Shown one piece after another: positions 9,193 through 18,186 of a DNA stretch of 64,000 bases. Origin of the DNA: Bacteroides sp. (lineage in GTDB: Bacteria; Bacteroidota; Bacteroidia; Bacteroidales; Muribaculaceae); NCBI GenBank assembly GCA_014802325.1, contig JAAVCK010000017.1, positions 114,128 to 178,127 on the forward strand, given 5' to 3'. The notes beneath the pieces are model-generated. The model saw only the letters and a list, made by a program, of their open reading frames with translations. It was not told where the DNA came from and did no database searches. Made by a program: the position numbers and the translations under genes. Position 1 is the stretch's first letter. Every line of letters starts with the position of its first letter.

Positions 9193-9230
9193 CAGGACGA
9201 TTGAGCGATATGTTTTGCTCAATCGTCCTG
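9193..9230. terminator. Perfect 14-bp hairpin between convergent rpmH and the EFR1 gene
   Basis: CAGGACGATTGAGC (9193-9206) and GCTCAATCGTCCTG (9217-9230) are perfect complements around a 10-nt loop. It lies between the convergent ends of rpmH and the ferredoxin gene and probably acts as a shared terminator, although the flanking T-tracts are weak on both strands. Confidence 0.65.
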
Positions 9231-9253
9231 AATCTTATGGAGAGCGGTTGGTT

Positions 9254-9991
9254 TTAACGGTTCGGGTAATGGTATTGCCCTTTGTGACGGGTGGCTGAGC
9301 CACGGTTTATGGCGTGGGTGGGGCAGATGTGGTAACAGCCCAGACAGCCGGCGCAGTTGTCGCTCCACGATGGATGACCGTCGGTCAGCGTAATATTGTG
9401 CGTGGGGCATCCTCTGGCGCATATTCCACACGATATGCATGAATCGTTGACGGTAAACGACTTGGCCGATAGCGCATAGCGCTTAAATACCGGGTAGATC
9501 ACCGCAGATTTGAGGCCGGGAAATGCTCCACGCACCACATCATCGACACGCTCCTCGGCTTCGATACGTACGGCTATTTCGGCCACGCGCCCTGGCATTG
9601 CTGCGAGTTTGGCTTTTTCGACGTCAGCAGAATCGACGTCGAAAAATGGTAAAGATACATATGTGTTGGGCATCGTTACCGAATAAGCGGCTACGGCGTC
9701 ATGACCTTTTGCCTCTATGATTCGTCTCCACCGGCGGTGGGCATTGCCGAGATCGTCGCCGTGAGTGGCCACGAGATAGTGCTTTGAATGGCTGTGACAC
9801 TTAGCGCCGTTGATAGCCTCCACCACCACCGGAGGCAGCCCCCAGGAATAGATAGGGCATACCCATATCACGCGCTCCTCATCAGTAAGATCGAGAGCCG
9901 GCGAGATAAATTCAGTCTTCTCGCCGAGAGTATGTCCGAGGAGTTCGGCCACTGCCCGCGAATTGCCAGTGCCGCTGAAATATACAATCAT
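9254..9991 (-). CDS. EFR1 family ferredoxin (flavodoxin-like plus 2[4Fe-4S])
   Basis: A 245-residue soluble redox protein. The N-terminal flavodoxin-like domain starts with YFSGTGNSRAVAE (FMN phosphate loop), followed by CPIYSWGLPP and GDDLGN. The C-terminus has two [4Fe-4S] motifs, CISCGICARGCP and CAGCLGCYHICP. This combination defines the EFR1 family, whose electron partners are generally unknown. It is the last gene of the uvrA-Smr-EFR1 cluster, 17 bp after the Smr gene's stop, so it is probably co-transcribed. Confidence 0.92.
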   Translation of the reverse strand: MIVYFSGTGNSRAVAELLGHTLGEKTEFISPALDLTDEERVIWVCPIYSWGLPPVVVEAINGAKCHSHSKHYLVATHGDDLGNAHRRWRRIIEAKGHDAVAAYSVTMPNTYVSLPFFDVDSADVEKAKLAAMPGRVAEIAVRIEAEERVDDVVRGAFPGLKSAVIYPVFKRYALSAKSFTVNDSCISCGICARGCPTHNITLTDGHPSWSDNCAGCLGCYHICPTHAINRGSATRHKGQYHYPNR

Positions 9992-10008
9992 GATTATTAC
10001 CGTATAAT

Positions 10009-11079
10009 TCAGATTGTGACCTGGGTGGCACCGAAACCATACTCGCGGAAAGAGGCATCCTGCACGTCGTGACCCTTGTAGCGATGGTTGAGCTCTTTGA
10101 GAATAGCCTGACGGAGTACACCCTCACCTTTGCCGTGGATGAATACGATTTTCTGTCCCTTGTTACGGAGATTGGCGTCCATCACGCGACGAAACTCGTC
10201 GACCTGAAGATTGAGCATGTCGGCCGGTGATAGTCCGGCAGTATTGTCGACAAGTTCGTTGATGTGAAGGTCCACCTCGATTATTTCGCCTCGGCGCACG
10301 TCGGCTTTTTTGGCGCGGAGAGGGCGTACCGGGCGACGCCTGTCTACGGCTTTCTTCTCGCGGATGCTTTTCTCGATGCTCACGGCATCTACGGCAGCCG
10401 GCTTCACGGCGCGGTCGTCGCGCACGAGGTCTATGGCCAGCACCGGTTCATCGAAGTATATGCCGGTAGAGAAGCAGTGAAGCTTGAAAAACTTGCGGGT
10501 GTCGAGTTTCATCTCCACCGATACAGGAGCTTTGAGATCAAACTCCTTATCCTGCTTAAGCGCTATCATCTGCACCGCCACGCGATCCATCTGAGCGAGT
10601 TGAGTGCCCTCAAATTCCTCAAGCCAAATCTGAATGTTTGGCTCTACCACGCCGGCATATCGGGTGACCCATCCGTCGGTGCCGTCGGCTTTCGTGAGAT
10701 AAGAGAAGTAAAGATAATAATTAGAGTCGTTGACAAGATAGGTGTTGAATGTTGTAGTAGAAAGTTGCTTCACGTCCGCCGGCTCGTAGGCGAGCACCAC
10801 ATTGAGCTTATCGCCATCAGGAGTCTCTTCCACTACCACCGGCTCAGGCTGAGGCGCCGGCTGAGATGCCTTCGGAGTCGGTGGAGCCGATGCTCTGAAC
10901 TCGGGAGTGGCCTTGGGCTTTTCCTCTGCGGGAGCCTGTCCCACCACCACGCATTCGCGGAGCAACATCGGAGTCTCGAAACCATCGTCGTCGACATACG
11001 CTATATTACCTTCTATTCTTGTCACTACACCGCCTCCCACACTATTGAGGAAGCGTACTATGTCGCCAATTTTTGCCAT
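10009..11079 (-). CDS. DUF2027 and Smr domain protein
   Basis: A 356-residue protein. The N-terminus (MAKIGDIVRFLNSVGGGVV) is the DUF2027 module, with a small beta-rich fold, followed by a Pro/Glu-rich linker (residues about 50-85). A central beta domain of about 150 residues precedes the C-terminal Smr domain with DLHINEL and FIHGKGEGVLR, the motifs associated with nicking or ribosome-collision endonuclease activity in MutS2/SMR proteins. The MutS ATPase is absent. The gene sits 6 bp after uvrA, which hints at nucleic-acid repair or quality control; the exact target is unknown. Confidence 0.88.
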   Translation of the reverse strand: MAKIGDIVRFLNSVGGGVVTRIEGNIAYVDDDGFETPMLLRECVVVGQAPAEEKPKATPEFRASAPPTPKASQPAPQPEPVVVEETPDGDKLNVVLAYEPADVKQLSTTTFNTYLVNDSNYYLYFSYLTKADGTDGWVTRYAGVVEPNIQIWLEEFEGTQLAQMDRVAVQMIALKQDKEFDLKAPVSVEMKLDTRKFFKLHCFSTGIYFDEPVLAIDLVRDDRAVKPAAVDAVSIEKSIREKKAVDRRRPVRPLRAKKADVRRGEIIEVDLHINELVDNTAGLSPADMLNLQVDEFRRVMDANLRNKGQKIVFIHGKGEGVLRQAILKELNHRYKGHDVQDASFREYGFGATQVTI

Positions 11080-11085
11080 ATATGA

Positions 11086-13911
11086 TTAGAGTTTTAATTT
11101 TTCTTTCAGAAACTGTCCGGTATATGATTCCTTGCAAGACGCTACCTGCTCGGGTGTTCCGGCCACTACTACCGTACCGCCGTCGCGACCGCCTTCCGGA
11201 CCCATGTCTATCACATGGTCGGCACGTTTTATCACGTCGACGTTATGCTCGATAATCACCACGGTGTGTCCGGCTTCGATCAGTCGGTCAAATGACTTGA
11301 GCAGCAGTGCTATATCGTTGAAGTGCAGGCCGGTGGTAGGCTCGTCGAAAATATACATGGTGGGACGGGAATTTTCGTCGGCGAAAAACGACGCCAGTTT
11401 TACCCGCTGATTCTCACCGCCCGACAGCGACGAGCTGCTCTGGCCCACTTTGATGTAGCCCAGACCTACGTCCTGAAGCGGCTTGAGGCGCTTGACAATG
11501 CGTTTTTCGATAGTGCCCGGCTCTTCAGAGAAGAATTCGATAGCCTGATTGACCGTCATTTCCAGCACATCGTAGATCGACTTGCCGCGGTAGTGAACGT
11601 CGAGCACGTCGCGCGTATACCGCATGCCGTGGCAACTCTCGCATGGAATGGTGATGTCGGCCATAAACTGCATTTCGATAGTTATGTAGCCCTCGCCCTT
11701 ACACTCTTCGCATCGTCCACCCTCGGCGTTGAATGAGAAGTCGCCGGGAGTCAGTCCGAGCTGTACGGCTGCCTGCTGCGAGGCATAGAGCTTGCGGATT
11801 TCATCAAATGCCTTAAGATATGTGGCCGGATTGGAGCGCGAGGACTTGCCTATGGGGTTCTGATCGACAAACTCCACCGCCGAGATGCGCGACAGATCGC
11901 CCGAAAGCGAGCGGAACGCGCCGGGAGCATCCGAAGCCTCACCCAGATGGCGAAGCAGACCCCGATAAAGGATGTCGCGTACCAAGGTGGATTTGCCCGA
12001 ACCGCTGACGCCGCTCACCACCGTCATCACGCCCAGCGGAAAGTCTACGTCGATACCGCGCAGATTATTCTCGCGTGCACCTTTGATGGTGATTTTGTCG
12101 CGCCACTTGCGGCGCGCCTCAGGCAGAGGGATGGCAAGTTTTCCGGTAAGATATTTTGCTGTGTATCCGTCGCTTTCGGGTAGCAGATCGGGAGTGCCCT
12201 GAAATACTATCTTGCCGCCCAGACGACCGGCGTCGGGACCGACGTCGATTATATAATCGGCCGCGCGCATTATCTCCTCATCGTGTTCCACCACCACTAC
12301 GGTGTTGCCGGCGTCGCGCAGTTTGCGGAGTACGGATATGAGCCGGTCAGTATTGCGGGAGTGGAGTCCTATCGATGGCTCGTCGAGAATATAGAGCGAT
12401 CCCACCAGGCTGCTGCCGAGCGATGTAGCGAGATTGATGCGCTGACTCTCGCCGCCCGACAATGTCGATGACAGGCGGTCAAGGGTAAGGTAGCCCAGAC
12501 CTACTTCTACGAGATAGCCAAGACGGTTGCGGATTTCAGTGAGCAGACGCGCGGCAATCTTGCTGTCGTGGGCATCGAGTGTGAGAGCCTCAAACCACTG
12601 AAGCAGCTGATCCACGGGCATCTTAACGATTTCACCTATCGTGAGGCCGCCCACTTTCACGTATGAAGCCGCCTCTTTCAGTCGCGACCCGTGGCAGACG
12701 GGACATTCCGCCTTGCCTCGGTAGCGGGCATACATCACACGGTATTGTATCTTATATTGATTTTCCTCCACCATCCGGAAGAAGTTGTCGATGCAGGGAA
12801 ATGACTTTGTGCCATCGCCATGCCAGAGCAGGTCGATCTGCTGTGGTGTGAGATCGACATAGGCGGCATGGATGGGGAAATTTAGCGAAGAAGCCCGTGA
12901 GATGAAAGCGCGTTTCCACTCGCTCATCTTGTCGCCTTTCCAGCAAGCCACGGCGTCGTCGTAGACCGAGAGTGAGGGGTTGGGGACCACCAGACGCGGA
13001 TCTATGCCGAGCACTTTGCCAAATCCGCCGCAGGTGTCGCATGCACCTACGGGATTATTGAAGTTAAACATCATGTCGCTCGGCTCGCTGAACTTTATGC
13101 CGTCGGCCTCGAATTTCTTCGAGAATGGCGTCAGCACGGGTTGACCGTCGATCCAAGCTATGAGGTGCAATTCAGATGCACCCTCAAAGAAGGCGGCCTC
13201 GGCAGAGTCAGCCATACGGCTCACTTCGTCGGGTTCGTCGGTCACGGCCTGACGGTCGATAAGCAGGTCGTAGCCGTCGAGCGACTCTGGGAGGAGTGAA
13301 TCATCGGCCAGCATATCTTCTATATCAAGAAACTCGCCGTCTTTGATCAATCGCGAATATCCGGCCTTGAAATACACATCGAGCTGCGACCTCACTTTTC
13401 TGCCTTCCGGCAGCCGGGCGGGAGCAGCTATGGCTATACGTGTGCCCTCGGGGTAGGAGAGAGCTTTGGCTACTACGTCGTCTACCGTATGCTTTTTGAC
13501 TTCCTGTCCGCTCACGGGTGAGAAAGTGTGTCCCACTCGCCCGAAGAGCAGACGGATGTAATCGTATATCTCGGTAGATGTGCCTACGGTGCTTCGCGGA
13601 TTGCGCGTGTTGACTTTCTGTTCGATGGCTATGGCCGGCGGTAGTCCGGTGATAGAGCGGCACTCGGGCTTGTGCATCTTGCCCATAAACTGGCGTGCGT
13701 AGCTCGACAGGCTCTCGACATATCGGCGCTGACCCTCGGCGTAGAGCGTGTCAAATGCAAGCGATGACTTGCCCGAGCCGCTTACGCCGGTGATAACCAC
13801 AAATTTGCCACGGGGCACGGTGACGTCTACGTCTTTCAGATTGTTGACGGCTGCCCCGCTGATTATAATGTCACGGCTCACGGAGCCGTCGTGAATTTTT
13901 TTCTTACTCAT
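11086..13911 (-). CDS. uvrA: UvrABC excision nuclease subunit A
   Basis: A 941-residue DNA-damage recognition ATPase of nucleotide excision repair. Two ABC modules are visible: Walker A GVSGSGKSSLAFDTLYAEGQ and GVSGSGKSTLVRDILY, with signatures LSGGESQRINLATSLG and LSGGENQRVKLASFF. Zinc-binding cysteines occur in CDTCGGFG, CPVCHGSRL, CEECKGEG and CESCHG. A TTG nine bases upstream is also in frame, but the ATG at 13911 is preferred because it lies just after the -7 box. It heads the uvrA-Smr-EFR1 cluster. Confidence 0.98.
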   Translation of the reverse strand: MSKKKIHDGSVSRDIIISGAAVNNLKDVDVTVPRGKFVVITGVSGSGKSSLAFDTLYAEGQRRYVESLSSYARQFMGKMHKPECRSITGLPPAIAIEQKVNTRNPRSTVGTSTEIYDYIRLLFGRVGHTFSPVSGQEVKKHTVDDVVAKALSYPEGTRIAIAAPARLPEGRKVRSQLDVYFKAGYSRLIKDGEFLDIEDMLADDSLLPESLDGYDLLIDRQAVTDEPDEVSRMADSAEAAFFEGASELHLIAWIDGQPVLTPFSKKFEADGIKFSEPSDMMFNFNNPVGACDTCGGFGKVLGIDPRLVVPNPSLSVYDDAVACWKGDKMSEWKRAFISRASSLNFPIHAAYVDLTPQQIDLLWHGDGTKSFPCIDNFFRMVEENQYKIQYRVMYARYRGKAECPVCHGSRLKEAASYVKVGGLTIGEIVKMPVDQLLQWFEALTLDAHDSKIAARLLTEIRNRLGYLVEVGLGYLTLDRLSSTLSGGESQRINLATSLGSSLVGSLYILDEPSIGLHSRNTDRLISVLRKLRDAGNTVVVVEHDEEIMRAADYIIDVGPDAGRLGGKIVFQGTPDLLPESDGYTAKYLTGKLAIPLPEARRKWRDKITIKGARENNLRGIDVDFPLGVMTVVSGVSGSGKSTLVRDILYRGLLRHLGEASDAPGAFRSLSGDLSRISAVEFVDQNPIGKSSRSNPATYLKAFDEIRKLYASQQAAVQLGLTPGDFSFNAEGGRCEECKGEGYITIEMQFMADITIPCESCHGMRYTRDVLDVHYRGKSIYDVLEMTVNQAIEFFSEEPGTIEKRIVKRLKPLQDVGLGYIKVGQSSSSLSGGENQRVKLASFFADENSRPTMYIFDEPTTGLHFNDIALLLKSFDRLIEAGHTVVIIEHNVDVIKRADHVIDMGPEGGRDGGTVVVAGTPEQVASCKESYTGQFLKEKLKL

Positions 13912-13917
13912 AACTTG

Positions 13918-13925
13918 CAAAGTTA
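13918..13925 (-). promoter_or_regulatory. -7 element of uvrA, very close to the start codon
   Basis: TAACTTTG on the minus strand is followed after only 6 nt by the uvrA ATG. A transcript starting a few bases downstream of this box would have almost no leader. No clear -33 TTTG is visible upstream. Confidence 0.6.
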
Positions 13926-13994
13926 CGAAAAAATATAGAAAAATTTATTTAACGAAATGTTTATAAAACTTATAATATCGAAATCAAGAATTAT

Positions 13995-14025
13995 TTTGAA
14001 ATTACACCCGAAAACCGTATCTTTG
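13995..14025 (+). promoter_or_regulatory. dnaN promoter
   Basis: TTTG (13995-13998), a 19-bp spacer and TATCTTTG (14018-14025) match the Bacteroidota consensus exactly. The expected leader to the ATG at 14069 is about 40 nt. Confidence 0.85.
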
Positions 14026-14068
14026 TACATTAATATAAAAGCGAAAATAAATATAAAACCTATATAAC

Positions 14069-15199
14069 ATGAAATTTTCAGTACCGAGCAAGTCTCTTCA
14101 TAGCTATGCCTCGTCGGTGAGCAAGGTGATCAATGCCAAGAACGCACTGACGATACTTAATAACTTTCTCCTCGAAATCAGCGGCAATATGCTGACCATC
14201 ACAGCCTGCGACGGCGAGAATACGCTGTGTGCGCGAGTGCCCATTCTCGATGTGGAGGGTGAGGGTGAAATCTGTATCGACGCCCGCCGACTTGTTGACC
14301 TTCTCCGCGTGATGCCCGAGCAGGAGCTTCATTTCGACATCGACGACACTACACTGGCTGTGGAAATGAGTCATCCCAACGGATCGTATAAGTTCGTGGG
14401 TACTCCCGGCGTGGAATATCCACGCTTCAAGCGTGCAGCTTCGGAGGAGGATATGAAATTCAACGTTCCCTCCGAAAAGATTCTCCGCGGTCTGGAATAT
14501 ACCGGATTTGCTGCCGGTACCGATACGCTGCGTCCGCAGATGATGGGTGTGTATTGGGACGTAATGCCCGATGCGCTTATATTCGTAGCCACCGACACCC
14601 ACAAACTCGTCAAGTATAAAGACTCTTCGATCGTGTCGGGTATCAAAGGCTCATTCATCCTGCCCAATAAGTCGACCAACGTGTTCAAGAGCGTATTTAC
14701 CAAAGACGAATCGCTCACAGTCACCATCCGTCCGCAGCAGGGTGTGACATTCGAGACTGATACGTTTACATTCGACAGCCGAATTGTCAAGGGTTCGTTC
14801 CCCGACTATAACCGTGTCATACCTACTTCCAACCCCTACGTGATGACCGTTGACCGCCAACTCTTCTCTACGGCAGTGAAGCGTGTCAGTCTGTTTGTGG
14901 ATGAAGGTCACGGCCTTCTCAAATTCAAGGTGCAGCCCGAGAGCGTGATAATCAAGGCCTCTGACAACGAGTACAATACCTCGGGTGAGGAAAAACTGAC
15001 ATGCGACTTCACCGGCAACAATATCGTGATAGGATTCAGCTCCACATATCTGAGCGACCTGGTGGGAGTGCTGTGGACGGATGAGATACTGTTTAAACTC
15101 GCCGATCCTTCACGTCCGGCCGTCATCGTACCCTCGGAAGACAAGCCTGATACCGAGCTGACCATGCTCCTGATGCCCATGAATGTGACCGACTTCTAA
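14069..15199 (+). CDS. dnaN: DNA polymerase III sliding clamp (beta subunit)
   Basis: A 376-residue three-domain clamp that tethers replicative polymerase to DNA. It starts MKFSVPSKSLHSY and carries the clamp repeats (for example NFLLEISGNMLTITACDGENT) and the usual C-terminal LLMPMN hydrophobic ending, part of the ligand-binding pocket. It is not adjacent to dnaA, which is about 14 kb away on the same strand. It is followed 30 bp later by a proofreading-type exonuclease, giving a small replication cluster. Confidence 0.97.
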   Translation: MKFSVPSKSLHSYASSVSKVINAKNALTILNNFLLEISGNMLTITACDGENTLCARVPILDVEGEGEICIDARRLVDLLRVMPEQELHFDIDDTTLAVEMSHPNGSYKFVGTPGVEYPRFKRAASEEDMKFNVPSEKILRGLEYTGFAAGTDTLRPQMMGVYWDVMPDALIFVATDTHKLVKYKDSSIVSGIKGSFILPNKSTNVFKSVFTKDESLTVTIRPQQGVTFETDTFTFDSRIVKGSFPDYNRVIPTSNPYVMTVDRQLFSTAVKRVSLFVDEGHGLLKFKVQPESVIIKASDNEYNTSGEEKLTCDFTGNNIVIGFSSTYLSDLVGVLWTDEILFKLADPSRPAVIVPSEDKPDTELTMLLMPMNVTDF

Positions 15200-15229
15200 G
15201 ACACGAATTATCACGAATCTATCAGCTGA

Positions 15230-15991
15230 ATGGAACTCAATCTAAAGAAGCCTATCATATTCTTCGATCTCGAAACCACGGGTACCAACATCACCTCCGA
15301 CCGCATAGTGGAAATATCGCTCATCAAAGTGATGCCAAACGGCGAGGAAATCGAACGCACCCGTCGCATTAATCCCACCATACCGATCCCCGCCGAGGCT
15401 ACCGCCGTGCATCATATCTCGGATGCCGATGTAGCCAATGAACCTACTTTCAAGCAGGTGGCCCGCTCGCTGGCCGAACTGTTTGCCGGATGCGACATTG
15501 CCGGATTCAACTCCAACCGCTTCGACGTGCCGATGCTCGACGAGGAGTTTCGCAGAGCCGGCGTGAAATTTGACTTTTCAAAGGCCCGCTTCATCGACGT
15601 GCAGACAATATTTCACAAGAAAGAGCAGCGCACGCTCGTGGCCGCCTACAGATTTTACTGCGATAAGGATCTTGAAGCCGCACACTCGGCCAATGCCGAT
15701 ACACGTGCCACTTATGAAGTGCTCAAAGCACAGCTCGACCGCTATGCCGATCTGCCCAACGATGTAGACGCGCTGAGCGATTATTCGTCGCAAAACAATA
15801 ATGTGGATCTTATAGGCCGCCTGGTCTATAACGAGAAGCGCCAGCCCGTCATCAACTTCGGTAAGTATCGCGGACGTCTGGCCGAAGAGGTACTTCGCCG
15901 CGACCCTGGTTATTACTCCTGGATATTGCAGGGCGATTTCCCTCAGAACACCAAGGATGCATTTACAGCTATCAAGCTGAGTCTAAAGTGA
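15230..15991 (+). CDS. DEDDh 3'-5' exonuclease, DnaQ (epsilon)-like
   Basis: A 253-residue nuclease. Exo I is FFDLETTGTNITSDRIVEIS (Asp and Glu ligands), Exo II lies in AGFNSNRFDVPML, and Exo III is HSANADTR with the general-base His. The last 70 residues (FGKYRGRLAEEVLRRDPGYYSWIL) form the small GK(Y/H)xG module often appended to DnaQ-like proteins in Bacteroidota. Lying directly after dnaN, it is the best candidate here for the replicative proofreader, but Bacteroidota often carry several such paralogues, so the epsilon assignment is tentative. Confidence 0.9.
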   Translation: MELNLKKPIIFFDLETTGTNITSDRIVEISLIKVMPNGEEIERTRRINPTIPIPAEATAVHHISDADVANEPTFKQVARSLAELFAGCDIAGFNSNRFDVPMLDEEFRRAGVKFDFSKARFIDVQTIFHKKEQRTLVAAYRFYCDKDLEAAHSANADTRATYEVLKAQLDRYADLPNDVDALSDYSSQNNNVDLIGRLVYNEKRQPVINFGKYRGRLAEEVLRRDPGYYSWILQGDFPQNTKDAFTAIKLSLK

Positions 15992-16001
15992 TTAAAGTGT
16001 C

Positions 16002-17210
16002 ATGCTGAAAGGTAAACATATCATACTCGGCATCACCGGCGGCATCGCCGCCTATAAGTCGGTGTCGCTGCTGCGTCTGCTCGTAAAGGCAGGAGCTGAA
16101 GTGCAGGTGGTAATCACCCCTGCAGGAAAGGAGTTCATCACTCCCGTCACACTTTCGGCGCTGAGCGGCAAACCGGTGGTAAGCGAGTTTTTTACCGCCA
16201 ATACAGGTGAGTGGCACTCACACGTTGACCTCGGATTATGGGCCGACTGTATGGTCATAGCTCCGGCTACGGCGTCGTCCATAGCCAAGATGGCCAACGG
16301 TGTGGCCGACAATATGCTTATCACCACCTATCTGTCGGCCAAGTCGCCCGTATTCATAGCCCCGGCCATGGATCTCGATATGATGGCACATCCATCCACA
16401 CGCCGCAATATCGAGGCTCTGCGCAGCTACGGCAACCATATCATAGAGCCTGAATCGGGATTTCTGGCGAGCGGACTTATTGGCAAAGGCCGCATGGAAG
16501 AGCCCGAGAAAATAGTGGAAGTGCTCGACCGCTTTTTTGAAAAAATTGAAAATCAGAGTCTGGCGGGTAAAAAGGTGTTAATAACGGCCGGTCCTACATA
16601 CGAAGCCATAGATCCGGTGCGTTTTATCGGAAACTATTCGTCAGGAAAGATGGGTTATGCACTTGCTGCGGAGGCAGCCCGGCGTGGTGCCGAAGTGGTG
16701 CTGGTGAGCGGTCCTGTGTCGCTTCCCGCTCCTGAAGGCAATGTGACCCGCGTGGATGTCACTTCGGCCCGTGAGATGCTGACGGCATGCGAGAAGGTGT
16801 TTGATGAGGCCGATGTGGCGATATTCTGTGCCGCCGTGGCCGACTATGCTCCCGAGCATGTGGCTGATCACAAGATCAAGCGCGGCGACATGCCTGAAAT
16901 GACACTGAAACTGGTGAGAAATCCCGATATTGCAGCCACTCTCGGAGCCCGCAGGCATGGCGGCCAGACTCTCGTAGGGTTTGCACTTGAGACCGACGAC
17001 GAGATGGTCAACGGCCGCTCGAAACTCGAACGCAAGCACCTCGACATGGTGGTGATAAATTCCATGCGCGATGCCGGCGCCGGTTTTTCAGGCGACACCA
17101 ACAAGATTACCGTGGTCACGGCAGCCGGTGATGAAAAGTCATTTCCCCTCAAGTCAAAGACTGAGGTAGCAGCCGATATAATCGACTGCATAGAAAATAT
17201 TTCACGCTGA
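16002..17210 (+). CDS. coaBC: Bifunctional phosphopantothenoylcysteine decarboxylase / phosphopantothenate-cysteine ligase
   Basis: A 402-residue coenzyme A biosynthesis enzyme. The N-terminal FMN-dependent CoaC half contains GITGGIAAYKS, the active-site His region EWHSHVDL and PAMDLDMMAHP. The C-terminal CoaB half begins VLITAGPTYEAIDPVRF and contains YSSGKMGYALA and AAVADYAPEHVADHKIKR. It starts 10 bp after the exonuclease gene and is followed by DUF4835 and recN, a gene order common in Bacteroidota. Confidence 0.97.
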   Translation: MLKGKHIILGITGGIAAYKSVSLLRLLVKAGAEVQVVITPAGKEFITPVTLSALSGKPVVSEFFTANTGEWHSHVDLGLWADCMVIAPATASSIAKMANGVADNMLITTYLSAKSPVFIAPAMDLDMMAHPSTRRNIEALRSYGNHIIEPESGFLASGLIGKGRMEEPEKIVEVLDRFFEKIENQSLAGKKVLITAGPTYEAIDPVRFIGNYSSGKMGYALAAEAARRGAEVVLVSGPVSLPAPEGNVTRVDVTSAREMLTACEKVFDEADVAIFCAAVADYAPEHVADHKIKRGDMPEMTLKLVRNPDIAATLGARRHGGQTLVGFALETDDEMVNGRSKLERKHLDMVVINSMRDAGAGFSGDTNKITVVTAAGDEKSFPLKSKTEVAADIIDCIENISR

Positions 17211-17247
17211 CCATTATCCCTTTTTCCTGTGCCAACTTATTTCAGCC

Positions 17248-18177
17248 ATGACAGCAAACAGACTACTCTCACTCTTGCTCACACTCGCAGCCATGATGGC
17301 GGCGGGTGCAGATATGCTTGCTCAGGAACTTAACTGTAGAGTGGAGGTTAACTCCGATCAGATACAGGGTACCAACAAGCAGGTATTCGCCACACTTCAG
17401 TCGGCGCTCAATGATTATGTCAACACCACCCGCTGGACTAATGCCTCATTTTCGCCCAACGAGAAAATAGAGTGCACCATATTCCTCACAGTAAAGGAAT
17501 ATGACGAAGGCTCCAATCTGATAAAAGGTGACCTGCAGGTGCAGGCCGTGCGTCCGGTCTACAACAGCTCCTACCTTACCACTCTGCTTAATTTCAAGGA
17601 TACGCGAGTGGAGTTTACATATCAGGAAAACGAACCGCTCATATACTCGGAGACCACGATGGAGAGTAATCTGACGGCGCTTTTCAACTACTACGTGTAT
17701 CTCATCCTCGCCATAGATTTCGACAGTTTCCAGCTCCGTGGCGGCGACCCGTACTGGGAGAAAGTAGCGTCGATAGTGCAGATGGGACAGTCGTCGGGCG
17801 AGACGGGCTGGAAAGCATTTGAGGATACTAAAAACCGTGCCGCCGTGCTGGCCGCATATACCGATCCGGCCACGTCGGTGCTCCGCGACCTTAACTACGA
17901 ATTTCATCTCAAGGGGCTTGACCAGATGTCGGTGAGTCCCGATAAAGGACGACAGACCATCACGCAGACCCTCGACAATCTGACCGCAGTGTATAAGGCT
18001 AATCCTATGTCGGTGGGCCTGTCGATGTTTCGCGATGCCAAGCTCGACGAACTCGTCAACATCTATTCCAAAGCACCCTCCGACGAACGCGAGACAGCCT
18101 ATAAAATACTCCAGCCTCTTTATCCTACTGATCAGGACCGACTTGAAAAAATCAAGCGCGGCGACGAAACCAACTGA
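17248..18177 (+). CDS. DUF4835 (PorD-like) secreted protein
   Basis: A 309-residue protein with a signal peptide (MTANRLLSLLLTLAAMMAAGADMLA). The body (LNCRVEVNSDQIQGTNKQVFATLQSALNDYVNTTRW, seen in pieces) is characteristic of the DUF4835 family, which has been linked to the type IX secretion protein PorD in some Bacteroidota. The family assignment is strong; a secretion role in this organism is not shown by anything else in the window. It lies between coaBC and recN and is probably co-transcribed with them. Confidence 0.88.
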   Translation: MTANRLLSLLLTLAAMMAAGADMLAQELNCRVEVNSDQIQGTNKQVFATLQSALNDYVNTTRWTNASFSPNEKIECTIFLTVKEYDEGSNLIKGDLQVQAVRPVYNSSYLTTLLNFKDTRVEFTYQENEPLIYSETTMESNLTALFNYYVYLILAIDFDSFQLRGGDPYWEKVASIVQMGQSSGETGWKAFEDTKNRAAVLAAYTDPATSVLRDLNYEFHLKGLDQMSVSPDKGRQTITQTLDNLTAVYKANPMSVGLSMFRDAKLDELVNIYSKAPSDERETAYKILQPLYPTDQDRLEKIKRGDETN

Positions 18178-18186
18178 TAATATACC

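Noticed and set aside
9101-9298. A 65-codon plus-strand frame after rpmH
   Set aside because: It spans both hairpins and runs into the convergent EFR1 gene; its codons follow the inverted repeats and there is no promoter.
10264-11085. A 273-codon plus-strand frame opposite the DUF2027-Smr gene
   Set aside because: It is entirely antisense to a well-supported gene and has no domain or promoter.
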